From: Apilactobacillus kunkeei DSM 12361 = ATCC 700308
GTDB taxonomy: Bacteria > Bacillota > Bacilli > Lactobacillales > Lactobacillaceae
Direction of reading: 5' to 3'
DNA length: 64,000 nt
Assembly (NCBI RefSeq): GCF_001281265.1
Contig: NZ_JXDB01000007.1
Location: 295,564 to 359,563 of the forward strand
The translations under genes were made by a program, and so were the position numbers. Below, piece after piece: positions 56,659 to 64,000 of the stretch (position 1 is its first letter; every line of letters begins with the position of its first letter). Under the pieces are notes generated by a model. The model was not told where the DNA came from. It saw nothing but the letters and a program-made list of their open reading frames with translations, and made no database searches.

Positions 56659-57720
56659 TTAGCCAAAGTATTTATTCACTTGGGTCATTGCGGAATGATC
56701 CATGATTACTTTCTTGTCGTTGTAATGCTTAAAATCTACAACGTTGATTTGATTACCATATTCAACTGCTTCGCTTACAGCACTAGTAAAGTGCTTGAAG
56801 TCGACTTCATTTTCAGTTCTAGTGGTTGTCAATTGAACCACGTAAAATGAACCAACCTTGTATAATGTTGAATCAACATCTTGAATGCCATGAATTGCAT
56901 CGGCTAGTTTAACAACGTTGTCGAAGTCGCTAACCTTTAGAATCATTTCCCACTTTTCAAGTTGTGGATTAAAGTGGCCTAAGCTTGGTTGATTAGCATT
57001 TTTAACCATATCCTTGAATGGGTCACTATTTGAACGTTTGCTTGTTGAATCCAAGTCTTGACGTTCACTTCTAGCTTGGTTGATTGTCGCAATCATCATT
57101 AGCTTGTAATGGGCGTAATCATCGCTTCTTTCAAGCGCATCAATCATAGTTGAAAGGTTCAATTGAATGTTATCAATGAATTCCTTTGTTTTGTCATCAT
57201 ACTTGTGATCTTCGCTCTTGAAGTCTAGGAGTTTACCAAGCATTTCCTTGGCACGAATCAAAGAATACAAACTCTTTGTATCAGTATAGTCCTTAAAGTG
57301 ACCCATACTGGGTAGTTGTGCTCTTTGTTCGTCGGTTCTGTCTTCACCAGTATCGGTAAACATTTCAGAACCAGCCCCATCATAAGTTTCATTGTCGTTT
57401 TCGTCGTCTTCAATTTCGTCGTCGACGTTATCATCTTCTACTTGGTCATCATTATTATTGATTTGGTTTTGGTTATCAAAAACATTCTTATTCTTAATAA
57501 ACATGTCTAACCCTGTACTGTTTGGCAATACTTGGAAAGATACTGCCCCCGTACTCTTGAATTCATCATCTACATCGATTTCGTCCAAGATTGAGTATAA
57601 GAAAGATTCAATGCCATCTTCATCACCTAAAAGTGATAATAAATCAATTCCGCGTTCATCTAATTCTTGATTAGTGATTGTTACTTTGATTGTTCCAGAA
57701 TTAATTTTTTCCATTCTCAT
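56659..57720 (-). CDS. mecA: Adaptor protein MecA with large insert
   Basis: ClpC adaptor that targets proteins such as ComK or ComX for degradation and helps ClpC assemble. Residues 1-77 form the substrate-binding N-domain (EKINSGTIKVTITNQELDER, FQVLPNSTGLDMFI); 258-353 form the ClpC-binding C-domain. Between them lie an Asp/Asn/Glu-rich linker (80-135) and a helical insert (143-244). The product has 353 residues against about 220-250 in the usual family. The motif PSxGHF occurs at 137-142 and 245-250. The ATG at 57720 follows GAGGTG at six bases; an earlier ATG is closer to it. Confidence 0.9.
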   Translation of the reverse strand: MRMEKINSGTIKVTITNQELDERGIDLLSLLGDEDGIESFLYSILDEIDVDDEFKSTGAVSFQVLPNSTGLDMFIKNKNVFDNQNQINNNDDQVEDDNVDDEIEDDENDNETYDGAGSEMFTDTGEDRTDEQRAQLPSMGHFKDYTDTKSLYSLIRAKEMLGKLLDFKSEDHKYDDKTKEFIDNIQLNLSTMIDALERSDDYAHYKLMMIATINQARSERQDLDSTSKRSNSDPFKDMVKNANQPSLGHFNPQLEKWEMILKVSDFDNVVKLADAIHGIQDVDSTLYKVGSFYVVQLTTTRTENEVDFKHFTSAVSEAVEYGNQINVVDFKHYNDKKVIMDHSAMTQVNKYFG

Positions 57721-57780
57721 TATCGACACCTCTTCTCACGTTCGCTAATTGATAACTATATTTTAACCTATTATCAACCG

Positions 57781-58542
57781 TTAGTTCAATGATTTAACGT
57801 CTTTTAAATCAATTACCATCCCTGTTTTTGGTAAAATCACGTTTACCGAATTATTCGTCGCCAATTCAGTTTGTTTCTTTAAATCATCCAAGTCTCCGTA
57901 TTGTGGTAAATGACTGATTAAAACGTTTTTAACCTTAGCATCCAATGATAATTTACCAGTTTCTTTTGATGTCATGTGCCACTTTTGGCCTTCCTTGTCG
58001 TCATAGAAATTAGTATCCGTCATCAATAAGTCGGCACCTTCACAAAATGATGCTAAGTCTTCAAAGTATCTAGTGTCCCCTGTGTAAACTAGTACTTGAT
58101 TTTTTGTTGTATCTTTAATCTTAATCGCAAATGTAACAACAGGATGTTGTGTTTTCTTAAATGTAATTTCTAAATCACCTAAGTTTATGACATTATCTTC
58201 ATTGTATGGTTTAGCAACTGTATCGTCGAACCAGTTCAAAGCATTGAAGTGTTCTTCATCCTCATTGTGGCCATAAATTGATAGAGGGCCTTCCTTGGGC
58301 TTATTAGGTGCTAGTTGCCAGTAGTGTTGTAAAACACCAACGTCGGCAATATGATCACTGTGGTAGTGAGATAATAAGACCGCGTCTAGATTGTATGGGT
58401 TTAAGTGCTTTTCTAGTTCCAATAGCACCCCACTTCCACAGTCCAATAATAGATTGATTTTTTCAGTTTGAATTAAATATCCGCTTGTGGCGATTCCGTT
58501 ATCTGGATAACCGCCATAGTATCCTAATACAGTAACCTTCAT
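57781..58542 (-). CDS. MBL-fold metallo-hydrolase (YhfI-like)
   Basis: Metallo-beta-lactamase-fold hydrolase of 253 residues. The zinc-binding LLSHYHSDHIADV (His59, His61, Asp63, His64) and later TGDTRYFED and ISHLPQYGD are visible. It belongs to the RNase Z-like/YhfI group; substrate unknown. It stands alone, upstream of mecA on the same strand, and diverges from the HmoB-like gene. Confidence 0.88.
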   Translation of the reverse strand: MKVTVLGYYGGYPDNGIATSGYLIQTEKINLLLDCGSGVLLELEKHLNPYNLDAVLLSHYHSDHIADVGVLQHYWQLAPNKPKEGPLSIYGHNEDEEHFNALNWFDDTVAKPYNEDNVINLGDLEITFKKTQHPVVTFAIKIKDTTKNQVLVYTGDTRYFEDLASFCEGADLLMTDTNFYDDKEGQKWHMTSKETGKLSLDAKVKNVLISHLPQYGDLDDLKKQTELATNNSVNVILPKTGMVIDLKDVKSLN

Positions 58543-58633
58543 TTTGCATACCTTCTACTTGTTTTTATTTATCTTTAGTGTAAATATATAGGTGTGATTT
58601 GTAAAATCTTTTTATCATCTTGGAGGCGTAAAA

Positions 58634-59086
58634 ATGGAAAATCAAATCAGCATGACATTTGGTAGCAATCAAATTTTAAACAAAATCAGAAAACAACATC
58701 CTGACGTAAAATTAAGTTTATTTAAAAACGGTGATGATCAGTATCAAATCGTCGATTTTTCCGGGAACCATAATATTTTCAAAAACCCAATTACATTCAA
58801 TGTATTGAAGAACCACAACTTTACTGAAAAGTTTGAATTCGTAAATTATTCATACTTCAACCTATCAGAAGATGATCAAAAAATCTTTGATGCCAGCATC
58901 GAAAAGATGGATAATGACGCTGAGTTAGATAACATGATTTCATTCGTCATCTTAAAGGAAACAGTTAACCGTAAGAGAACGGTTTTAATGACAACTTGGC
59001 ATGATTACTTTGATTTCAATAATTGGAAGAAGAGAAATGACTTTTTAAACTTAGCAGAAATGTCCTTAAACTATAAACGAGCATAA
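58634..59086 (+). CDS. HmoB-like antibiotic-biosynthesis-monooxygenase-fold protein, heme ligand not seen
   Basis: A 150-residue protein that I align by memory with Bacillus HmoB: MTFGSNQILNKIRKQHPDV against its N-terminal repeat, and TVLMTTWHDYFDFNNWKKRN against the C-terminal dimer-forming ABM domain with its conserved W. HmoB degrades heme using a His after that segment; here the matching position is Ala and the protein ends about 15 residues early. A heme-degrading role is therefore doubtful. GGAGG precedes the ATG. It diverges from the MBL gene and converges on copB. Confidence 0.6.
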   Translation: MENQISMTFGSNQILNKIRKQHPDVKLSLFKNGDDQYQIVDFSGNHNIFKNPITFNVLKNHNFTEKFEFVNYSYFNLSEDDQKIFDASIEKMDNDAELDNMISFVILKETVNRKRTVLMTTWHDYFDFNNWKKRNDFLNLAEMSLNYKRA

Positions 59087-59087
59087 T

Positions 59088-59125
59088 AAAAAAGCACTTT
59101 GGAATTCATCCAAGTGCTTTTTTTA
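59088..59125. terminator. Bidirectional terminator, HmoB-like gene and copB
   Basis: Hairpin of about 11 base pairs (AAGCACTT...AAGTGCTT with one bulge) with A-run and T-run at its ends, between convergent genes. Confidence 0.8.
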
Positions 59126-59126
59126 T

Positions 59127-61469
59127 TTACTTAATTTTTAATGTCATGGCATTAATTGCAACAATCACTGTACTTAGTGACATGATAACGGCACCTAACA
59201 TTGGTCCAATGATAATACCAATTGAAGAAAGTGCTCCAGCTGCAAGTGGTAATGCGATAATGTTGTATCCAGCACCCCACCATAAATTTTGAATCATCTT
59301 AGTACGAGCGTGTTTTGCTAGTTTAACCAAATTAATCACATCTGCTGGATCACTGTTTACTAAGACAACGTCTGCAGATTCAATGGCAACGTCAGTACCT
59401 GAACCGATTGCAACACCTAAATCAGCCTTAGTAAGACTAGGTGCATCATTAACACCATCACCGATAAACATAACTTTACCTTTTTCTTGGTACTTAGTAA
59501 CTAGTTTTTGTTTGTCTTCTGGAACTAATTGGGCGTTAACTTCCTTAATTCCTAGAATGCTTGCTACCTTATCAGCAGCTTGTTGGTTATCACCGGTTAG
59601 CATAACTGGGATAATGTTTTGACCGTTTAAGAAATCAATCATGTCCTTTGCCCCAGGCTTGATTGAATCTCCTTCAGCAATGTATCCAACAACATGTCCG
59701 TTTTCAACAACATAACTCAATGAGTTACCTTGTTCTAGATACTTGTCAGCAGTCTTTTGATCGTAATCAATAACATTCTTGTCTAGGTATGAACTTGAAA
59801 CAACTTGGTATTCCTTACCATCAACTGTTCCCTTAATACCTGAACCAGCTATTTCTTCAACGCTTTCTGCTTGAAGTGGTGCTTCGTTTAAATCCTTGAA
59901 CGCTTGAACGATTCCTTGAGCAAGTGGATGACTTGAGGATGCTTCGATAGCCGCAGCAATCTTAATTACATCCTTCTTGTCTATGTTTGAATCTAAACTA
60001 TCGTATGCATTAACCTTGAAATCACCTTGAGTTAAAGTACCTGTTTTATCCATTAAAGCGTATCTAATTTGTTTGATACCTTCCAATGCAGTCTTGTTTC
60101 TAATCAACAATCCATGAGTAGCAGAAATTGATGTCATTCTTGAAATGATTAAAGGAATGGCTAAACCTAATGCATGTGGACAAGCAATGATTAATACACT
60201 GACAGTGATTGGAATTGCATACGAAACACCATCCAAGATGCTCCAAGTTACAAAAGCAATTAAAGCAACAATTAATGCTGCGTAGAATAGGTATCCAGCC
60301 ACTTTATTAGCTAAATCTTCTGCTTCTGATTTTGATGATTGGGCTTCACTTACCATGTTCATAACCTTTGATAAGTATCCACTTTCACCTGTACCAGTAA
60401 TCTTAACTTTGATAGTTCCACTACCATTGATTGATCCACCAATGACAGAATCGTCAACGCCCTTTTGTACATCTCTTGATTCACCAGTAATTAATGATTC
60501 GTTTAAAGCAGTACTACCATCAATGATTGTTCCATCAGCAGGCACCTTTTCACCTGATTTAATTAAGATGGTTTGTCCTTCAGATAATTCATGAACTGAT
60601 ACATCTTTAGTTTGTCCATCTGATTGAAATAAATGAGCATTGTCAGGCAATAATTCAGCTAGTTTGTTTAAAGCAGAACCAGCGTTCATTACTGAGTTCA
60701 TTTCAATCCAGTGGCCTAATAACATAATGACAATCAGTGTTGATAATTCCCAGAAGAAATCATTTACCTTTGGTGTCACCTTTAGAATATCGTTGGCAAT
60801 CACCGCGTAAACACTGTATACATAAGCAACTGAAATTCCCATTGTGATTAATGACATCATTCCTGGCTTCTTGCTCTTCATTTCACTGATACATGAAGTG
60901 AAGAATGGGTAACCACCGTAAATAAATAGGATGGTTCCTAATACTAGAACAACAAAATCAGATCCAGGGAATGTCACTTGGAAAGGCATCTTCATTCCCA
61001 TCATTGGTGACATGATAATAATTGGAATTGTTAGAATCAACGAAATCCAAAACTTCAATTTTAAGTTTCCCATATGCATGTGCCCCATGCCACCGTGGTC
61101 CATTCCACCATGGCCCATGTCCATACCGCAGCCCATGCCACTCATGTTCATGTTACCCATATCGTGGCCCATGTGACTGTGATCCATGTGGTTCATATCA
61201 TGATCCATGTGACTCATGTCGTGATGCATGTGTTCATGGTCCATATGGTTCATATCGCAATGATGGTCTCCATGAGAATGGTCATGTTCCCCACCATGGC
61301 TGCAACAACTCATATTTTCATGGTCAGAATGGGAATGCCCATCCATCTTCATGTCATCATGATGCATATCACACTTATGATCCGGATTGCTATGGTCATG
61401 GTGTTTGCAGCAAGCCATTCCTCCGTTGTGTTTTTCTTCGTCATTCATATCATGCTTTTTTCCGCACAT
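59127..61469 (-). CDS. copB: Copper-exporting P-type ATPase CopB with metal-rich head
   Basis: P1B-type ATPase that exports copper (or silver). The 780-residue product has TGE at 328-330, CPH at 430-432 in the sixth-helix position (typical of the CopB, P1B-3 group), the phosphorylation site DKTGT at 474-478 and GDGVNDAP. It lacks CxxC metal-binding domains; instead residues 1-134 hold, by hand count, 32 His, 25 Met and 8 Cys. GGAGATG precedes the ATG. It follows copY by 20 bases and is repressed by CopY. Confidence 0.95.
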   Translation of the reverse strand: MCGKKHDMNDEEKHNGGMACCKHHDHSNPDHKCDMHHDDMKMDGHSHSDHENMSCCSHGGEHDHSHGDHHCDMNHMDHEHMHHDMSHMDHDMNHMDHSHMGHDMGNMNMSGMGCGMDMGHGGMDHGGMGHMHMGNLKLKFWISLILTIPIIIMSPMMGMKMPFQVTFPGSDFVVLVLGTILFIYGGYPFFTSCISEMKSKKPGMMSLITMGISVAYVYSVYAVIANDILKVTPKVNDFFWELSTLIVIMLLGHWIEMNSVMNAGSALNKLAELLPDNAHLFQSDGQTKDVSVHELSEGQTILIKSGEKVPADGTIIDGSTALNESLITGESRDVQKGVDDSVIGGSINGSGTIKVKITGTGESGYLSKVMNMVSEAQSSKSEAEDLANKVAGYLFYAALIVALIAFVTWSILDGVSYAIPITVSVLIIACPHALGLAIPLIISRMTSISATHGLLIRNKTALEGIKQIRYALMDKTGTLTQGDFKVNAYDSLDSNIDKKDVIKIAAAIEASSSHPLAQGIVQAFKDLNEAPLQAESVEEIAGSGIKGTVDGKEYQVVSSSYLDKNVIDYDQKTADKYLEQGNSLSYVVENGHVVGYIAEGDSIKPGAKDMIDFLNGQNIIPVMLTGDNQQAADKVASILGIKEVNAQLVPEDKQKLVTKYQEKGKVMFIGDGVNDAPSLTKADLGVAIGSGTDVAIESADVVLVNSDPADVINLVKLAKHARTKMIQNLWWGAGYNIIALPLAAGALSSIGIIIGPMLGAVIMSLSTVIVAINAMTLKIK

Positions 61470-61489
61470 TTATCTCATCTCCAAATAGA

Positions 61490-61900
61490 TTATTCTTCCA
61501 AGCACTTACAATGTACCTCTTCTGGTGCTGTATCTCTCTTTTTCTTTAAAACATCGATGATTGAATCGATATCACTTTTACTTAACTCAATGTTTTCGAT
61601 AACATCATGAAGTGTTTCTCCATAATGCATACAACACATTGATTCAAATACTCTCTTAACAGACATATCATAAGCTGCTTGTTCCTTAATGGCAGAATAA
61701 TAGATATTCTTTCTACCATCTTTCTTAATTCCTAGGAATTCTTTATCACATAAACGGGATAATAATGTCTTGATTGTTGATGAACTCCAGTCCATTTTCT
61801 TGGATAGGATATCGGTCAACTGACTACTAGTTGTCTCTCTTAGTGTCCAAACAATTCTCATTACTTCCCATTCGGATTTCGTAATATCAGTCTTTTCCAA
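61490..61900 (-). CDS. copY: Copper-responsive repressor CopY
   Basis: Winged-helix repressor of the BlaI/MecI/CopY family, released from DNA when copper replaces zinc. The product has KSEWEVMRIVWTL at the N-terminus, QLTDILSKKMDWSSSTIKTLLSRL as recognition region, and C-terminal cysteines including CMHYG and CKC. TTG at 61900 is taken as start: GGGGTGAT, a strong anti-SD match, lies six bases upstream. The ATG at 61921 has no ribosome-binding site and would leave only a very short leader. It is transcribed with copB from a promoter containing a cop-box. Confidence 0.9.
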   Translation of the reverse strand: MEKTDITKSEWEVMRIVWTLRETTSSQLTDILSKKMDWSSSTIKTLLSRLCDKEFLGIKKDGRKNIYYSAIKEQAAYDMSVKRVFESMCCMHYGETLHDVIENIELSKSDIDSIIDVLKKKRDTAPEEVHCKCLEE

Positions 61901-61937
61901 AAGATGTATCACCCCACTCATTTATTTAACATTTTAT

Positions 61938-61966
61938 AGTCTACAATTGTAGACAAAAGAAGTCAA
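61938..61966 (-). promoter_or_regulatory. copYB promoter with CopY operator (cop-box)
   Basis: Minus strand: TTGACT (61961-61966), 17-base spacer, TAGACT (61938-61943). The spacer carries the cop-box TACAATTGTA (61942-61951, consensus TACANNTGTA) within the perfect palindrome GTCTACAATTGTAGAC (61939-61954). CopY bound here would block RNA polymerase. Confidence 0.85.
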
Positions 61967-61997
61967 ATAAAAAGGATTGCAACTTAATGCAATCCTT
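61966..61997 (-). terminator. Terminator of the tRNA array
   Basis: Hairpin AAGGATTGCA/TGCAATCCTT with a T-run on the minus strand after the last tRNA gene. Its T-run abuts the copY -35. Confidence 0.85.
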
Positions 61998-62011
61998 CGT
62001 CTTCTACGTTA

Positions 62012-62099
62012 AGGAGAATGAGAGATTCGAACTCTCGCGTGGTTTGACCCACCTAGCGGTTTTCAAGACCGCCCCCTTCAGCCACTTGGGTAATTCTCC
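62012..62099 (-). tRNA. tRNA-Ser (UGA), copy 1
   Basis: Cloverleaf with acceptor GGAGAAT/ATTCTCC, anticodon TGA in loop CTTGAAA, long variable arm typical of serine. Discriminator is U; no encoded CCA. Identical to 63018-63105. Confidence 0.93.
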
Positions 62100-62107
62100 A
62101 TAAATGA

Positions 62108-62180
62108 TGACCCGTACGGGATTCGAACCCATGTTACTGCCGTGAAAGGGCAGTGTCTTAAACCACTTGACCAACGGGTC
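62108..62180 (-). tRNA. tRNA-Glu (UUC), copy 1
   Basis: Cloverleaf with acceptor GACCCGT/ACGGGTC and anticodon TTC in loop CTTTCAC. Identical to the copy at 62415-62487. Likely MnmA substrate. Confidence 0.94.
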
Positions 62181-62235
62181 ATAATAAATATTATGACAAT
62201 AAAAAAAGATTATCCATTAAGGACGATCTTATTTA

Positions 62236-62310
62236 CGGTTCGTACGAGACTCGAACTCGTGACCTCCTGCGTGACAGGCAGGCGTCCTAAACCGACTAGA
62301 CCAACGAACC
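62236..62310 (-). tRNA. tRNA-Asp (GUC), copy 1
   Basis: Cloverleaf with acceptor GGTTCGT/ACGAACC, anticodon GTC in loop CTGTCAC. Differs from copy 2 (62856-62930) by one base in the D-arm (62294). Confidence 0.94.
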
Positions 62311-62314
62311 AAAA

Positions 62315-62388
<74 letters not shown>

Positions 62389-62414
62389 ATAATTATATAA
62401 AAGAAATATTTTAA

Positions 62415-62487
62415 TGACCCGTACGGGATTCGAACCCATGTTACTGCCGTGAAAGGGCAGTGTCTTAAACCACTTGACCAACGGGTC
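62415..62487 (-). tRNA. tRNA-Glu (UUC), copy 2
   Basis: Same sequence as 62108-62180, anticodon TTC. Confidence 0.94.
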
Positions 62488-62500
62488 AGTCAAAAACTAA

Positions 62501-62588
62501 CGGAGAAGGAGAGATTCGAACTCTCGCGCCGGTAACCCGACCTACACCCTTAGCAGGGGCGCCTCTTCAGCCACTTGAGTACTTCTCC
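62501..62588 (-). tRNA. tRNA-Ser (GCU)
   Basis: Acceptor GGAGAAG/CTTCTCC, anticodon GCT in loop CTGCTAA, long variable arm, discriminator G. Confidence 0.93.
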
Positions 62589-62590
62589 AA

Positions 62591-62665
<75 letters not shown>

Positions 62666-62672
62666 ATATAAA

Positions 62673-62743
62673 AGCGGGTAACGAGAATCGAACTCGCGAC
62701 AATAGCTTGGAAGGCTATGGTTTTACCACTAAACTATACCCGC
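62673..62743 (-). tRNA. tRNA-Gly (UCC)
   Basis: Acceptor GCGGGTA/TACCCGC, anticodon TCC in loop CTTCCAA. Confidence 0.94.
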
Positions 62744-62775
62744 ATAATATAAAGTATAACATATATTTAGTTAAA

Positions 62776-62848
62776 TGGCGCGGGACAGAATCGAACTGCC
62801 GACACACGGAGCTTCAATCCGTTGCTCTACCAACTGAGCTACCGAGCC
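62776..62848 (-). tRNA. tRNA-Phe (GAA)
   Basis: Anticodon GAA in loop TTGAAGC. The acceptor GGCTCGG/CCGCGCC has a U4:C69 mismatch. Base 37 is G rather than the usual A. Confidence 0.92.
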
Positions 62849-62855
62849 ATATAAA

Positions 62856-62930
62856 CGGTTCGTACGAGACTCGAACTCGTGACCTCCTGCGTGACAGGCA
62901 GGCGTCCTAAACCAACTAGACCAACGAACC
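62856..62930 (-). tRNA. tRNA-Asp (GUC), copy 2
   Basis: Anticodon GTC. Part of a 159-base block repeated at 62235-62393. Confidence 0.94.
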
Positions 62931-62934
62931 AAAA

Positions 62935-63008
<74 letters not shown>

Positions 63009-63017
63009 ATAATATAA

Positions 63018-63105
63018 AGGAGAATGAGAGATTCGAACTCTCGCGTGGTTTGACCCACCTAGCGGTTTTCAAGACCGCCCCCTTCAGCCACTTGGGTAAT
63101 TCTCC
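63018..63105 (-). tRNA. tRNA-Ser (UGA), copy 2
   Basis: Identical to 62012-62099, anticodon TGA, discriminator U. Confidence 0.93.
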
Positions 63106-63130
63106 ATGTAAAGTGAAACAAAGTCCACTA

Positions 63131-63204
63131 TGGACCTTGTAGGACTCGAACCTACGACCGGACGGTTATGAGCCGTCTGCTCTAACCAACTGAGCTAAAG
63201 GTCC
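63131..63204 (-). tRNA. tRNA-Ile2 (CAU, probably lysidine-modified)
   Basis: Anticodon CAT in loop CTCATAA with acceptor GGACCTT/AAGGTCC. The body matches the AUA-reading tRNA-Ile of Bacillus rather than elongator Met, so C34 is probably converted to lysidine by TilS. Confidence 0.82.
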
Positions 63205-63213
63205 AAGACCTAA

Positions 63214-63287
63214 TCGCGGCAGAGGGGATCGAACCCCCGACCTCCCGGGTATGAACCGGACGCTCTAGCCAGCTGAGCTACACCGCG
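63214..63287 (-). tRNA. tRNA-Met (CAU), elongator
   Basis: Anticodon CAT in loop TTCATAC, acceptor CGCGGTG/TGCCGCG. It lacks initiator marks; the body matches elongator Met of Firmicutes. Confidence 0.87.
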
Positions 63288-63321
63288 ATATGTGACTAAT
63301 AAGACGAGTTATTAAACTCTA

Positions 63322-63395
63322 TCGGGAAGACAGGATTCGAACCTGCGACCCCCTGGTCCCAAACCAGGTGCTCTACCAAGCTGAGCTACTTCCCG
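63322..63395 (-). tRNA. tRNA-Pro (UGG)
   Basis: Acceptor CGGGAAG/CTTCCCG, anticodon TGG in loop TTTGGGA. Confidence 0.94.
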
Positions 63396-63400
63396 AGAAA

Positions 63401-63474
63401 TGCACCCAGTAGGAGTCGAACCTACAACCTTCTGATTCGTAGTCAGACACTCTATCCAGTTGCGCTATGGGTGC
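63401..63474 (-). tRNA. tRNA-Arg (ACG)
   Basis: Acceptor GCACCCA/TGGGTGC, anticodon ACG in loop CTACGAA. A34 is expected to be edited to inosine by TadA. Confidence 0.94.
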
Positions 63475-63477
63475 ATA

Positions 63478-63566
63478 TGGTGCCGAGGACCGGGATCGAA
63501 CCGGTACGGTTATCACTAACCGCAGGATTTTAAGTCCTGTGCGTCTGCCAATTCCGCCACCCCGGC
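63478..63566 (-). tRNA. tRNA-Leu (UAA), CCA encoded
   Basis: Acceptor GCCGGGG/CCTCGGC, anticodon TAA in loop CTTAAAA, long variable arm. The only tRNA here whose gene encodes the CCA end. Expected TrmL substrate. Confidence 0.94.
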
Positions 63567-63585
63567 ATATATAATGAATTGGCAA

Positions 63586-63657
63586 AGCGGAAGACGGGAT
63601 TCGAACCCGCGACCCCCACCATGGCAAGGTGATGTTCTACCACTGAACTACTTCCGC
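63586..63657 (-). tRNA. tRNA-Gly (GCC)
   Basis: Acceptor GCGGAAG/CTTCCGC, anticodon GCC in loop TTGCCAT. Confidence 0.94.
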
Positions 63658-63661
63658 ATAA

Positions 63662-63734
63662 TGCCGACTAGAGGATTCGAACCTCCGACCCCCTGTTTAC
63701 AAGACAGGTGCTCTGCCAGCTGAGCTAAGTCGGC
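63662..63734 (-). tRNA. tRNA-Thr (UGU)
   Basis: Acceptor GCCGACT/AGTCGGC, anticodon TGT in loop CTTGTAA. Confidence 0.94.
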
Positions 63735-63751
63735 ATATTATATTAAATTAA

Positions 63752-63824
63752 TGAGCCGTGGCAGGTTCGAACTGCCGACCCTCTGATTAAAAGTCAGATG
63801 CTCTACCGGCTGAGCTAACGGCTC
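63752..63824 (-). tRNA. tRNA-Lys (UUU)
   Basis: Acceptor GAGCCGT/ACGGCTC, anticodon TTT in loop CTTTTAA. Likely MnmA substrate. Confidence 0.94.
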
Positions 63825-63831
63825 GTATGGA

Positions 63832-63904
63832 TGGAGGATACAGGGCTCGAACCTGTGACCTCCTGCTTGTAAGGCAGATGCTCTCCCAACTGAGCTAATC
63901 CTCC
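63832..63904 (-). tRNA. tRNA-Val (UAC)
   Basis: Acceptor GGAGGAT/ATCCTCC, anticodon TAC in loop CTTACAA. First tRNA after the 5S gene. Confidence 0.94.
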
Positions 63905-63910
63905 ATAATT

Positions 63911-64000
63911 GCGCGGCGACTTCCTACCCTTGCAGAGGGCGATCCCTCAACTACTATCGGCGTTTAGAAGCTTAACTTCTGTGTTCGGCATGGGAACAGG
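63911..64000 (-). rRNA. rrf: 5S ribosomal RNA (3' part, cut by window edge)
   Basis: About 90 bases matching the 3' part of 5S rRNA on the minus strand, including CATGCCGAACACAGAAGTTA and GCCGATAGTAGTTG. The 5' part lies beyond the window. A full rRNA operon is expected upstream, its transcript running into the tRNA array. Confidence 0.93.

Noticed and set aside
61022..61610. Long plus-strand open frames opposite the copB head (175-178 codons, rich in His, Met, Val)
   Set aside because: They are the complement of the low-complexity His/Met coding repeats of copB; no ribosome-binding site and no sensible composition.
61901..61921. ATG at 61921 as copY start
   Set aside because: No ribosome-binding site and too close to the expected transcription start; TTG 61900 fits both the SD and the family N-terminus.

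Overview
The window reads as the chromosome of a low-G+C Gram-positive bacterium of the family Lactobacillaceae. The evidence is gene content and order: a complete dcw cell-division cluster with a PASTA-type penicillin-binding protein, ftsA/ftsZ/sepF/ylmH/divIVA next to a T-box-controlled ileS; the rpoY-rnjA pair; the mecA-coiA-pepF / spxH-relQ-nadK-rluD block known from Firmicutes; the DUF1831-cysteine desulfurase-mnmA group; and a long tRNA array behind a 5S rRNA gene. The AT-rich composition and small genome style resemble Apilactobacillus/Fructilactobacillus-like lactobacilli, but genus is inference. No insertion sequence, prophage, CRISPR array or plasmid gene is visible.

Layout. 1-9.2 kb: rpsO (minus) and rpsT (plus) diverge; then, all on minus, ftsW-ylbG-rsmD-coaD-YlbL-like protease, a separate late-competence operon comEA-comEB-comEC, and holA. 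9.2-13.2 kb: typA, an inositol-monophosphatase-family gene, a UPF0223 gene and a lactate-dehydrogenase-fold gene that has lost its active site. 13.3-17.5 kb (mostly plus): def, rpoY-rnjA, a lipid kinase. 17.5-29.8 kb (minus): a basic amino-acid antiporter, an aldo/keto reductase, prs, recD2-TPR-phosphatase, mnmA, and a Nudix-(small membrane protein)-mtnN-cysteine desulfurase-DUF1831 operon, plus a divergent cold-shock protein. 29.9-46 kb: ileS with its T-box, then the dcw cluster read from mraZ at 45.8 kb down to divIVA at 32.9 kb. 46-52.8 kb: DUF3397, a 39-residue DUF4044 gene, ftsK, trmL, an rRNA methyltransferase, a pseudouridine synthase, nadK and relQ. 53-61.9 kb: spxH, pepF, coiA, mecA, an MBL hydrolase, an HmoB-like protein and a copY-copB copper-resistance operon. 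62.0-64.0 kb: 21 tRNA genes and the 3' part of a 5S rRNA gene, all minus.

How it fits together. Most of the window is housekeeping: peptidoglycan precursor synthesis and septation, translation and tRNA modification, nucleotide and cofactor supply. Two competence operons (comEA-EB-EC and coiA) share an almost identical short promoter-like element just after a terminator hairpin, resembling the streptococcal com-box, so they may form one regulon; MecA and SpxH, two Clp adaptors, lie nearby. The most unusual items are the LDH-fold pseudoenzyme (12320-13237), an MecA with a roughly 108-residue insert bounded by repeated PSxGHF motifs, the shared competence element, a comEC without a conventional start, a 134-residue His/Met/Cys-rich head on the copper ATPase, and duplicated blocks in the tRNA array. 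No wholly novel multi-gene system is evident.
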